Below, piece by piece: positions 50,022 through 57,804 of a stretch of DNA of 64,000 bases. Position numbers and translations under genes: made by a program. Numbering within the stretch: position 1 is the stretch's first letter; every line of letters starts with the position of its first letter. The DNA is from Nonomuraea sp. NEAU-A123. Lineage in GTDB: Bacteria; Actinomycetota; Actinomycetes; Streptosporangiales; Streptosporangiaceae. The notes below the pieces were generated by a model. The model worked only from the letters and a program-made list of their open reading frames with translations. It was not told where the DNA came from and searched no databases. Location of the stretch: NCBI RefSeq assembly GCF_018603905.1, contig NZ_JAHFZZ010000002.1, forward strand, positions 248,001 through 312,000. Direction: 5' to 3'.

Positions 50022-51188
50022 ATGCGCACCTATCGCGAACTTTTCCGGACGCCGGAGTTCACGCCGCTCTTTCTGGCGTGCGCCGGGCAGGTGGCCGGCC
50101 ACACGGTGAGCGGGCTGGCCCTGGGCACGCTGGTCTACTCGGCGACGGGGTCGCCGCTGCTGTCGGCTCTGGCCATGTTCGGTCCCGCCCTCGTGCAGGT
50201 GATCGGGGCGGCCACGCTGCTGTCGGCGGCCGACCGGTTACCGCCGCGTGCCGCGCTGACGGGCCTGATGCTGGTCTTCGCCCTCGCCACCGCCGCGCAG
50301 GCCATCCCGGGGCTGGCGGTGTGGGCGGTCTTCGCCGTCCTGCTGGTGCAGGGGTTGATCACCTCGCTGGGCGGGGGAGTGCGTTACGGGCTGCTCAACG
50401 AGATTCTCACGCGGGATGGGTACCTGCTCGGCCGCTCGATGTTCAACATGTCCGACGGCTTCGTGCAGATCTGCGGGTTCGCGACCGGCGGCGTGCTCAT
50501 CGCCGTCCTGTCGCCGCGCGGCGCGCTCCTGACCGGGGCCGGCCTGTACCTCGCCGCGGCGGCCGTCGCCCGCTTCGGCCTCAGCCGCCGGGCGCCGCGG
50601 GCCGCCGGGCGGCCGTCGATCGCCGAGACCTGGCGGGACAACGCCCGGCTGTGGTCGGCCAGACCTCGCCGGTACGTCTACCTCGCCCTCTGGGTGCCCA
50701 ACGGGTTGATCGTCGGCTGCGAGTCGCTTTTCGTGCCGTACGCGCCCGGGCAGGCGGGGCTGCTGTTCGCCTGTGCGGCGCTTGGAATGCTGGCCGGTGA
50801 CGTCGTGACCGGCCGGTTCGTGTCGCCGCTGTGGAGGGAGCGGCTCAGGGTGCCGCTGTGCCTGCTGCTCGCCACGCCGTACGTGATCTTCGTGCTGCAC
50901 CCGGCGCTGCCCGTCGTGGTGGCGGCCGTCGCGCTCGCCTCGGCCGGGTACTCGGCGAGCCTGGTGCTCCAGGAGCGCCTGATGTCGCTGACGCCGGACG
51001 AGCTGAGCGGGCACGCCCTAGGGCTGCACTCCTCAGGGATGCTGACCATGCAGGGGGTGGGGGCCGCGCTCGCGGGTGCCGCCGCGCAGCTGACCTCGCC
51101 CGCGACGGCGATAGCGGTGATGGCGGTGGCCTCGGTCACCGTCACCCTGACTCTGGCGCCCGGGCTGCGGGAACCGGTACCCGCGTGA
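50022..51188 (+). CDS. MFS transporter
   Basis: The 388-residue protein is very hydrophobic with about 12 predicted membrane segments, beginning MRTYRELFRTPEFTPLFLAC. The loop LLNEILTRDGYLLGRSMFNM and the C-terminal half (ALASAGYSASLVLQERLMSL) fit actinobacterial MFS exporters. It is divergent from the ArsR-like regulator gene, so its expression is probably derepressed by a toxic compound. The substrate is unknown. Confidence 0.88.
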   Translation: MRTYRELFRTPEFTPLFLACAGQVAGHTVSGLALGTLVYSATGSPLLSALAMFGPALVQVIGAATLLSAADRLPPRAALTGLMLVFALATAAQAIPGLAVWAVFAVLLVQGLITSLGGGVRYGLLNEILTRDGYLLGRSMFNMSDGFVQICGFATGGVLIAVLSPRGALLTGAGLYLAAAAVARFGLSRRAPRAAGRPSIAETWRDNARLWSARPRRYVYLALWVPNGLIVGCESLFVPYAPGQAGLLFACAALGMLAGDVVTGRFVSPLWRERLRVPLCLLLATPYVIFVLHPALPVVVAAVALASAGYSASLVLQERLMSLTPDELSGHALGLHSSGMLTMQGVGAALAGAAAQLTSPATAIAVMAVASVTVTLTLAPGLREPVPA

Positions 51189-51402
51189 CCGCCGTCAGGC
51201 GGCGTTGATACCCGGCGGATACACGGCTGAGCGCCGGGCTGGCCACGCGCACCGTGCCGTCGTCGCCGACGACCACGGCGGTCACCAGCCAGTGGCCGAG
51301 CACCACCCCCAGGATGGCCAGAGCACGCAGCGCGTCGACGGCCCGGTCGCGGCCGGGCGGGGTCGCCGACTCGATCCGCTGGATGAGCTGGGGGGATGCC
51401 AT
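51142..51402 (-). pseudogene. Acyltransferase family protein, N-terminal remnant
   Basis: The first ~60 residues (MASPQLIQRIESATPPGRDR, VDALRALAILGVVLGHWLVT, AVVVGDDGTVRVASP) match the start of integral membrane acyltransferase_3 proteins, including the RAxxxxxVxxGH-type first helix. The rest of the ~400-residue protein is absent; the frame runs into 3' sequence of the convergent MFS gene. Probably the stump of a deleted gene. Confidence 0.6.
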
Positions 51403-51510
51403 GGCGGATGGGTCCTTCCGGATGCCGGTGGTTGCGGCACCGAAGCTACGGATCCCACCCTGTGGTCGGCCTCCCGCCGGAGAGTGCACCTTTCGCGTAG
51501 CTCTGAGGTA

Positions 51511-51561
51511 TGAGGTCCGGGCGTAGACAGTGTCTACGCTCGCCTGGTAGACACTGTCTAT
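51511..51561 (+). promoter_or_regulatory. Promoter with two TetR-type operators
   Basis: GTAGACA-G-TGTCTAC (51523-51537) is a perfect dyad. GTAGACA-C-TGTCTAT (51547-51561) is nearly the same, 24 bp downstream, and overlaps the start codon. A possible promoter is TGAGGT (51511-51516), 18 bp, TACGCT (51535-51540). The TetR protein encoded next would repress itself and the MFS gene. Confidence 0.75.
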
Positions 51562-52201
51562 GGAACAGGGGAGCTCTCTTCGAGACCGGCTGATCGACGC
51601 CGGAGTGGACCTCGTGATGACCGACGGAGCCGCCTCACTGGGGCTGCGGGAGATCGCCCGCCGAGCGGGGGTGTCGCACGGGGCGCCGCGCCGTTACTTC
51701 CCCACGCATCACGCGCTGCTGTCCGCGATCGCCCGGCGCGGCTTCGCCGACCTCACGGCCCGGTTCGTGGCGGCGGCCGACGGTGAGGCGGCGCCGCGCG
51801 GCCAGTTGCGGGCGCTGGCGCGGGTGTACGTCGGGTACGCGCTGGAGTGCCGTGGCATGTTCGAGTTGATGTTCCGGCACGACGTGCTCGACAGCGAACA
51901 GCACTCCGCCGACCCGCCGCGGCTTCGGGAGTCGACCCTGCCGCTGTTCGAGCACGTCGTCGCCCTCGTCACCCGGCACCGGTCGGACGATCCCGGCCTT
52001 CGCGGCGAGGCCGGGCCGCCCCCGGAAGTGGCGGCGGCCGCCCTCTGGGCGAACCTGCACGGCCTCGCCCAGCTATGGGCCTGGGGCAGCCTGCCGCTCG
52101 CCCTCGGCGCCCCGCCACCGGGCGACGCGCCTGGTGGTGACCGGCTCGACGCGCTGGTGGCGGCGGCTCTGGACGCCCATCTCGGCCCGGTGGGCTCATG
52201 A
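51560..52201 (+). CDS. TetR family transcriptional regulator
   Basis: The 213-residue protein has the N-terminal helix-turn-helix (RLIDAGVDLVMTDGAASLGL, REIARRAGVSHGAPRRYFPT) and a helical ligand-binding domain with a WHG-like C-terminal half (LWANLHGLAQLWAWG). The ATG at 51560 lies inside the second operator dyad. Its stop overlaps the start of the MFS gene (ATGA), a common drug-efflux pair. Confidence 0.92.
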   Translation: MEQGSSLRDRLIDAGVDLVMTDGAASLGLREIARRAGVSHGAPRRYFPTHHALLSAIARRGFADLTARFVAAADGEAAPRGQLRALARVYVGYALECRGMFELMFRHDVLDSEQHSADPPRLRESTLPLFEHVVALVTRHRSDDPGLRGEAGPPPEVAAAALWANLHGLAQLWAWGSLPLALGAPPPGDAPGGDRLDALVAAALDAHLGPVGS

Positions 52202-53586
52202 CCGAGTCCGTACGGCATCGCCTGGCGCTCCTGGCCAGTGTGGGCGGCGCGATGATCGTCGCGCTGGACGGCACGGTGCTGATCGTGGCGCAGCCCAGCC
52301 TGCAACGCGGCCTGGGCGCGAGCATGGCGCAGGTCCAGTGGACCAACACCGGCTACCTGCTCGCGGTGGCCGCGCTGCTCGTCATCGCCGGGCGCCTGGG
52401 CGACCGGTACGGGCACCGGCGGCTGCTGTTCGTCGGCGTGCTCGGCTTCGCCGCCGCGTCGGCCGGCATCGCGCTCGCGCCCGGAGTCGGCTGGGTGATC
52501 GCCCTGCGCGTCGTGCAGGGCGTGTTCGGCGCGCTCCTGCAGCCGGCCACGCTCGCCCTGCTGCGGCTGGCCTACCCGGCCGAGCGGCTCGGCCGGGCGA
52601 TCGCCGTTCGTACCAGCGCCATCGGCGTGGCCGCGGCGACCGGCCCGCTGCTCGGCGGCGTTCTCGTCACCCAGTTGGGCTGGCGGGCCGTGTTCGTGGT
52701 CAACATCCCCATCGCCCTGGCGATCGCCGCGCTCACCCTCGCCGTACGGGTGCCGCCGCCGGACCGCACCGGATCCCAGCGGCTCGACCTCACCGGCGCG
52801 GCGCTGCTCGCGGGCACGCTCACGCTCCTGGTGCACACTCTGGTCGCCCTGCCGGCACGCGGATGGACCGCGCCGACGCTGCTCGAACTCACCGCCACGG
52901 CGGCCGTCGCCGCCGCACTCGTCGTGCGCGAACGCCGTAGCGCGCATCCGATCGTGCCGCCCGCCGTGGCCCGGTCCTTACCGGTGACCGCGTCGATGGC
53001 GATCCTACTCCTCGTCACCGGTGGCCTGTTCGGCGCGCTGTTCGTGGCCACGTTCTACCTCCAGGACACGCTCGGGCTGGATCCGCTCGCCGGCGGCCTG
53101 CTGGTGCTTCCGATGACCGCGCTCATGGTCGTCGGCGCGCCCGTCGCCGCCGCCGCGCTGCGCCGCTACGGCCCGCGCCACACCGCGATCGCCGGTACGG
53201 TCCTGCTCGTCCTGGGCATCGCGGCCCTGTCCCGGCTCGGTCCGGCCGGTGCGTCGGTGGCGACCGGCGTGAGCTTCGCGGTGCTCGGCGCGGGGTTCGC
53301 CACCGTCATGGTCACCGCCACCGGCACCGTCGTCGGCGACGCGCCGCCCGGGTACGCCGGAGTCGTCGGCGGCCTCAAGCAGACCGCCATGAACATCGGC
53401 CCGACCCTCGGCATCGCCGTCGCCACCAGCGTCATGCTGATCAGTTCGCCCGCCCCCGCGATGGGGCCCGCCCTGCTGGTCCTGGCCGCTCTGGCCGCCC
53501 TCGCCCTGCTACCGGCCTCTCTGCTGCCCCGTCTCAGCCCACGTACGGGGCAGCAGCCCTCGAAGGTGATCCACCCCAGCCCCTAG
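52198..53586 (+). CDS. MFS transporter, DHA2 (14-TMS, EmrB/QacA) type
   Basis: The 462-residue protein has the DHA2 marks: VALDGTVLIVAQPSLQRGLG near residue 20, QWTNTGYLLAVAALLVIAGR and LGDRYGHRRLLFVGVLGFAA (motif A-like), and VVQGVFGALLQPATLALLRL. About 14 membrane spans are expected. It is likely a drug or antiseptic exporter, co-transcribed with and controlled by the TetR protein. Confidence 0.92.
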   Translation: MTESVRHRLALLASVGGAMIVALDGTVLIVAQPSLQRGLGASMAQVQWTNTGYLLAVAALLVIAGRLGDRYGHRRLLFVGVLGFAAASAGIALAPGVGWVIALRVVQGVFGALLQPATLALLRLAYPAERLGRAIAVRTSAIGVAAATGPLLGGVLVTQLGWRAVFVVNIPIALAIAALTLAVRVPPPDRTGSQRLDLTGAALLAGTLTLLVHTLVALPARGWTAPTLLELTATAAVAAALVVRERRSAHPIVPPAVARSLPVTASMAILLLVTGGLFGALFVATFYLQDTLGLDPLAGGLLVLPMTALMVVGAPVAAAALRRYGPRHTAIAGTVLLVLGIAALSRLGPAGASVATGVSFAVLGAGFATVMVTATGTVVGDAPPGYAGVVGGLKQTAMNIGPTLGIAVATSVMLISSPAPAMGPALLVLAALAALALLPASLLPRLSPRTGQQPSKVIHPSP

Positions 53587-53596
53587 CCTGACCCGC

Positions 53597-54226
53597 ATGA
53601 GCGAGGAAACCGACCTGGTCCGGCACGGCTACAACGAACTGTCCTACCTCTACCGGGGCGACGAGGACGACGACGGCGAATACGCCCCGTGGCTCGAAGA
53701 GCTCCATGCGCGCCTGCCAGCACGGGCCTCCGTGCTGGATCTCGGCTGCGGCTGCGGGGTCCCCGTCGCCCGCTCGCTGGCCGCGGCCGGGCACGACGTG
53801 ACGGGCGTCGACCTCAGCGACGTCCAGATCGAGCGGGCCCGTCGACTCGTGCCCGCCGCCACCTTCATCCGGGGCGACGCCACGGCCCTGGTCCTGCCGG
53901 ACGACTCCTTCGACGCGGTCGTCTGCCTGTACACCCTCATCCACCTGCCGCTGGAGCGTCAGCCCCGGCTCATCGAGAGCGTCGCCGCCTGGCTGCGGCC
54001 CTCGGGCCTGCTGCTGGCCACCGCCGGCTGGGAGCCCTGGACCGGTACCGAAAACGGCTGGCTCGGTGGCGCCACGCCCATGTGGTGGAGCCACACCGAC
54101 GTGGCCACCTACCGATCGTGGCTGCGGGAGGCCGGGCTGGAGGTCATCTCGGAGGGATTCGTCCCGGAGGGGGACAGCGGGCACGCCCTGTTCTGGGCCC
54201 GCAAGATTCCGGGTGGGGTGCGGTAA
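53597..54226 (+). CDS. Class I SAM-dependent methyltransferase
   Basis: The 209-residue protein has the SAM motif VLDLGCGCGVPVARSLAAAG near residue 45, VTGVDLSDVQIERARRLVP, and DSFDAVVCLYTLIHLPLERQ with LRPSGLLLATAGWEPW. It is shorter than many members, lacking extra insertions. It lies 10 bp after the MFS gene on the same strand, but a functional link is not evident. Its stop is close to the start of the sigma factor gene. Confidence 0.92.
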   Translation: MSEETDLVRHGYNELSYLYRGDEDDDGEYAPWLEELHARLPARASVLDLGCGCGVPVARSLAAAGHDVTGVDLSDVQIERARRLVPAATFIRGDATALVLPDDSFDAVVCLYTLIHLPLERQPRLIESVAAWLRPSGLLLATAGWEPWTGTENGWLGGATPMWWSHTDVATYRSWLREAGLEVISEGFVPEGDSGHALFWARKIPGGVR

Positions 54227-54255
54227 TCCCGGAGCGGTTGGAGGGACTACTGGGT

Positions 54256-54813
54256 GTGGACGATCCTCAAGAACGATTCACCGAACTCTATGACCGGCAC
54301 TACCGGAGCGTTCTGGGCTACGCGCTGCTGCGTGCCGAGCGTGACGCGGCCGAGGACGTCTCCAGCGAGACGTTCCTCGTCGCCTGGCGGCGGCTGGACG
54401 ACCTGCCGGAACCGCCACTGCCGTGGTTGCTCGGCGTGGCGCGCAACCTGCTGGCCAAGCAGCGCGACTCACGCCATCGGCGGCAGGCCCTGGTCGACCG
54501 GATAACAGCACTGACCACCTCGCGCGAACACGTGAGCTGGGACGTGGCCGACCACGTCATCGACAGGGAGAGCGCGCTGGCCGCGCTGTCGGCCCTGCCG
54601 GAGCAGGACGTGGAGGCGATGGTGTTCGCCACCTGGTACGGGCTGCCGCCCGAGCAGGCCGCCGCCGTCATGGGCTGTTCGGTCAGGACGTACAACGTCA
54701 GGCTCCACCGCGCGCGTAAACGGCTGGCCAGCGCGCTGCGCCTGGAACCGGGCGGCACTCGCCCTCAGGCCCGTACGGTCCGCGGCCGGTTCCAAGAGAC
54801 CTCAGAGACCTGA
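54256..54813 (+). CDS. RNA polymerase sigma factor, ECF type
   Basis: The ~185-residue protein has region 2 (FTELYDRHYRSVLGYALLRA, AEDVSSETFLVAWRRLDDLP, PLPWLLGVARNLLAKQRDSR) and region 4 (LSALPEQDVEAMVFATWYGL, PPEQAAAVMGCSVRTYNVRL, HRARKRLASAL). GTG 54256 is taken as start, with GGAGGG about 10 bp upstream; TTG 54238 is an alternative with poor spacing. The membrane-anchored protein gene follows, making a sigma/partner pair like that at 12274-13990. Confidence 0.9.
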   Translation: MDDPQERFTELYDRHYRSVLGYALLRAERDAAEDVSSETFLVAWRRLDDLPEPPLPWLLGVARNLLAKQRDSRHRRQALVDRITALTTSREHVSWDVADHVIDRESALAALSALPEQDVEAMVFATWYGLPPEQAAAVMGCSVRTYNVRLHRARKRLASALRLEPGGTRPQARTVRGRFQETSET

Positions 54814-54842
54814 TGCCCGCAGCACCCCACCCGGAGGATGAC

Positions 54843-56012
54843 ATGACCGACCGCTTGTTCGCCCAGCTCAAGCCCACGGAGCTGGACGAGATGACAGAAG
54901 AGGCCCACCGGCGGCGCCGCTCGGCCGACCTGGCCCGCGCCTTCCAGACCCCCCGCTCCGCACGCCCCTCCCGAAACCGGTTCCGGACCCCGTTCCTGCT
55001 GGTCGCGGGCGCGGCCGCGGCCGGAGTGGCCGCGGCGGCGGTGATCGTCGTGTCCGGCGAACCCACGCCCCCGGCCACCACACCTCCCACCGCGCGGACC
55101 GCGATCGCGGCCAAGCCCGTGGACGCGCGCTCGTTCCTGCTCGCGGCGGCCGCGACCGCGGTGCGCGAGCCGGCCAGGTCCGGCCGCTACTGGTACGTCC
55201 GCGAGCGCACCTTCCAGCGGGTGCACGTGGCGCCGGGCGAGTACATGGCCGCCATGCAGACCCTGATAGCGGAGGAGAAGCGGAAGGAGAAGGAGCTCAA
55301 GGACAAGCCGGACGAGCTCGCCGCCCAACGCAAGGACATCTCACGCAAGATGGGCGAGCTCAAGAACTCCGAACTGCCGTACCAGGCGTTCACCGCCGAC
55401 ACCCAGGAATCCTGGCGCGCGATGAAACCGGGCGAGGCCAGCCGCTTCGCCGGACACCAGGACGTGAGCGTAACCTTCGGCTCCCCGCAGGACGAAGCCG
55501 ACTGGAAGGCCGCGGGCTCGCCCATCCTGGCCGAGAAGAGGCCCGCCACACGCGACGACAGCAGCGAGCGGATCCTGTCGATCGACAACCCGAGCCTGAC
55601 GATCCAGAACATCTCGCGGCTGCCCACCAGCCAGGACGCGTTGAAGCGCCGCCTGGACACCCTGTTCAAGCAGAGCCCCAACAGCGCCCAGGCCGGCATG
55701 ACCGTCTACCTGTGGCAGACGGGCGTGGACCTGATGACCGCGCCGATCAAGCCCGGCACCCGGTCGGCCCTGTTCAAGGTGCTGGCCGACCAGAACGGCA
55801 TCACCTCGCAGGGGCAGGTCACCGACGCGGTGGGGCGTACCGGGGTCGCCCTGTCGACGACGGGGGACGACGGGATCGAGTTCCGGATGATCATCAACGA
55901 GGAGACGGCCGAGCTGCTGCAGTACGAGGTCGTGCAGAAAGGCCAGCCGCTCCTGCGGGTGGCCCTGGAGCAGATGGGCTGGGCCGACCGCCTGGGTGAC
56001 CTCCCAGCCTAG
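54843..56012 (+). CDS. CU044_5270-like membrane-anchored protein
   Basis: The 389-residue protein has a cytoplasmic N-terminus (MTDRLFAQLKPTELDEMTEE), one transmembrane helix at about residues 50-75 (TPFLLVAGAAAAGVAAAAVI) and a large outer domain with a charged helical stretch (LIAEEKRKEKELKDKPDELA). It parallels the protein at 12274 in layout. Its start ATG at 54843 has GGAGG 5 bp upstream; an ATG at 54813 overlaps the sigma stop. It probably modulates the sigma factor, but no direct evidence is visible. Confidence 0.75.
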   Translation: MTDRLFAQLKPTELDEMTEEAHRRRRSADLARAFQTPRSARPSRNRFRTPFLLVAGAAAAGVAAAAVIVVSGEPTPPATTPPTARTAIAAKPVDARSFLLAAAATAVREPARSGRYWYVRERTFQRVHVAPGEYMAAMQTLIAEEKRKEKELKDKPDELAAQRKDISRKMGELKNSELPYQAFTADTQESWRAMKPGEASRFAGHQDVSVTFGSPQDEADWKAAGSPILAEKRPATRDDSSERILSIDNPSLTIQNISRLPTSQDALKRRLDTLFKQSPNSAQAGMTVYLWQTGVDLMTAPIKPGTRSALFKVLADQNGITSQGQVTDAVGRTGVALSTTGDDGIEFRMIINEETAELLQYEVVQKGQPLLRVALEQMGWADRLGDLPA

Positions 56013-56018
56013 GATTCA

Positions 56019-56912
56019 TCATCCTCCGCCGGAGGTCCGATCGGCGTCGAAGCCCGTCCGCCAGGTCGGGTGGACCGGCCGCCAGCCGAGGGTGGCGCGG
56101 GCCAGGCCATTGTCGGCGCCACGCTCCCACCCGGCGCGCCCGGCCCGCCCGTCCGGGCCGGGTACGGGCGCGCCGACCGCCTTGGCCAGCACCGGAAGCC
56201 ACTCGAAGGCCGGCGCGGGCTCGTCGTCGACGACGTTGACCGGACCGCTCGGCCAATCGAGAGCGGCGACGGCCGCCCGAGCCGCGTCCGCCACGTGCAG
56301 GAACGAGGTGACGGCGTCGTTGGCCACCAGCTTCCCCGGGAAGCCCGCCGCCGGCTCGCCACGCAGCCTCGCCGCGGCCAGGCCGTCGGGGGAGTACCAG
56401 GTGCCCGGGCCGTAGAACATGCCGTAGCGCAAGATGACGTGGTGTTCCAGCTCGGCGGACGCCTCCTCCAGCGCGTGAACGCCACCGACCATCCCCGCCC
56501 GGGGCTCGGGCGCGCCGACGTCGAGCGGGACGCTCTCGGTGGCCGGCGCGTCTCCCGGCGCGTACGCCCAGGCGATGGACTGGGCGACGATGCGGCCAAC
56601 GCCCGCTTCCTTGGCGGCGTCGACGAGGTTGCGGGTACCCACCCGGCGGATGCGGCTGTTCTCGGCGAGCGCGCCACCGCTCAGCGCGGTGAGCTGGTGG
56701 ATGATCGCGTCGGGGGCCACGTCGGCGAGGGCGCGCCGTGTGCCGGCGGCGTCGAAGACGTCCAGCCGTACTGGGGTTGCCCCCTGGGCGCGCAGTGACT
56801 CCAGGCCCGCGTCGGAGCGGGACCCTCCGGTGACCCGGTGCCCGGCGCCGATCAGCAGCGGGACGAGCAGCCGGCCGACGGCGCCCGAAGCGCCCGCGAC
56901 GAAGACGTGCAT
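56019..56912 (-). CDS. NAD(P)-dependent epimerase/dehydratase family protein
   Basis: The 297-residue protein starts MHVFVAGASGAVGRLLVPLL (GxxGxxG Rossmann motif). It has VGTRNLVDAAKEAGVGRIVA and an active-site-like Y in ILRYGMFYGPGTWY, but the classical YxxxK is not clear, so it may be an atypical (NmrA-like or NAD-binding) member. It ends 6 bp from the convergent end of the CU044_5270-like gene. The upstream side carries the 29-bp repeat array. Confidence 0.85.
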   Translation of the reverse strand: MHVFVAGASGAVGRLLVPLLIGAGHRVTGGSRSDAGLESLRAQGATPVRLDVFDAAGTRRALADVAPDAIIHQLTALSGGALAENSRIRRVGTRNLVDAAKEAGVGRIVAQSIAWAYAPGDAPATESVPLDVGAPEPRAGMVGGVHALEEASAELEHHVILRYGMFYGPGTWYSPDGLAAARLRGEPAAGFPGKLVANDAVTSFLHVADAARAAVAALDWPSGPVNVVDDEPAPAFEWLPVLAKAVGAPVPGPDGRAGRAGWERGADNGLARATLGWRPVHPTWRTGFDADRTSGGG

Positions 56913-56946
56913 AGGGGGAGATTATTGCTGAACGCCCCCGGCCACG

Positions 56947-57062
56947 GCTCCTCAGCCCCGCCCCTCCGCACATCCGCTCGTCAGCCCGGCCGCTCCGCAT
57001 GTCGGCTCGTCAGCCCCGCCGCATCGTGCGGCGGCTCGTCAGCCCGGCCGCTTCGCGCGGGC
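56947..57062. repeat. Four 29-bp tandem repeats, GC-rich
   Basis: Units begin at 56947, 56976, 57005 and 57034, exactly 29 bp apart. They share GCTCGTCAGCCCSGCCGC with some base changes (the first unit reads GCTCCTCAGCCCC). The units abut without spacers. They lie upstream of the epimerase gene and after the response regulator gene on the minus strand. Their function is unknown. Confidence 0.8.
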
Positions 57063-57063
57063 A

Positions 57064-57121
57064 ATCTCGGCCCCGCGGGCGCGCGGCACGCTATCTCGGC
57101 CCGCGGGAGCGCGGCACGACC
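57064..57121. repeat. Two further 29-bp units reaching into the response regulator end
   Basis: ATCTCGGCCCCGCGGGCGCG (57064 onward) and ATCTCGGCCCGCGGGAGCGC (57093 onward) are 29 bp apart, the same period as the adjoining four-unit array. They continue the tandem series in a different sequence. The second one includes the last residues and stop of the response regulator gene, so the first looks like a copy of that gene's end. Confidence 0.65.
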
Positions 57122-57804
57122 AGTCCCGTCTCGTACGCGGTGACGACCGCCTGCGTCCTGTCGCGTAGCCCGAGCTTGCTCAGCACCCGGCTCACGTGCG
57201 TTTTGACGGTCTCCTCCGTGACCGTCAACCGGTCGGCTATCTCCGGATTGGACAGCCCTTCGGCGATGAGCCGCAGGACCTGCGTTTCGCGGGGGGTGAG
57301 CGCGGAGGTGGAGGAGGCGTCGGGTTTCGGCCGCAACTGGGCGAACTCGCTGATGAGGCGACGGGTGACCGCCGGGGCCAGCAGCGCTTCGCCGGCGGCG
57401 ATGACCCGTACCGCGTCGAAGAGCCGTTCGGCGGTGACGTCCTTGAGCAGGAACCCGCTGGCCCCGGCACGCAGCGCGTCGTAGACGTACTCGTCCAGGT
57501 CGAACGTCGTCAGGATGAGGACGCGCGGCCCGGCAGCGGTGGAGCCGGCCAGTCGCCTGGTCGCTTCGATGCCGTCCATGCCCGGCATGCGGACGTCCAT
57601 GAGGACGACGTCGGGGGACAGCTCGCGGCAGATCCGTACGGCCTCGGCGCCGTCGGCGGCCGTACCGACGACCTCGAAGTCCGGTTGGGTGGCGAGCAGC
57701 TCAGCGAAGCCGGTGCGGACCACCGGATGATCGTCGACGACGGCGATCCGGACCGCCGGCGGCTCGGCACCCATCGGGCCATCCGCCGGGAGCTCAGCAT
57801 TCAT
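57091..57804 (-). CDS. Response regulator, NarL/LuxR type
   Basis: The 237-residue protein has a receiver domain (RIAVVDDHPVVRTGFAELLA, phospho-Asp in VVLMDVRMPG, Thr in LILTTFD, Lys in FLLKDVTAE) and a LuxR helix-turn-helix (LTPRETQVLRLIAEGLSNPE). The ATG at 57804 overlaps the kinase stop (ATGA). It is the partner of the kinase at 57801. The likely target is the ABC exporter region that diverges from 59235. Confidence 0.93.
   Translation of the reverse strand: MNAELPADGPMGAEPPAVRIAVVDDHPVVRTGFAELLATQPDFEVVGTAADGAEAVRICRELSPDVVLMDVRMPGMDGIEATRRLAGSTAAGPRVLILTTFDLDEYVYDALRAGASGFLLKDVTAERLFDAVRVIAAGEALLAPAVTRRLISEFAQLRPKPDASSTSALTPRETQVLRLIAEGLSNPEIADRLTVTEETVKTHVSRVLSKLGLRDRTQAVVTAYETGLVVPRSRGPR

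Noticed and set aside
56947..57121. CRISPR array
   Set aside because: The 29-bp units are directly adjacent with no unique spacers, and no cas genes are present.
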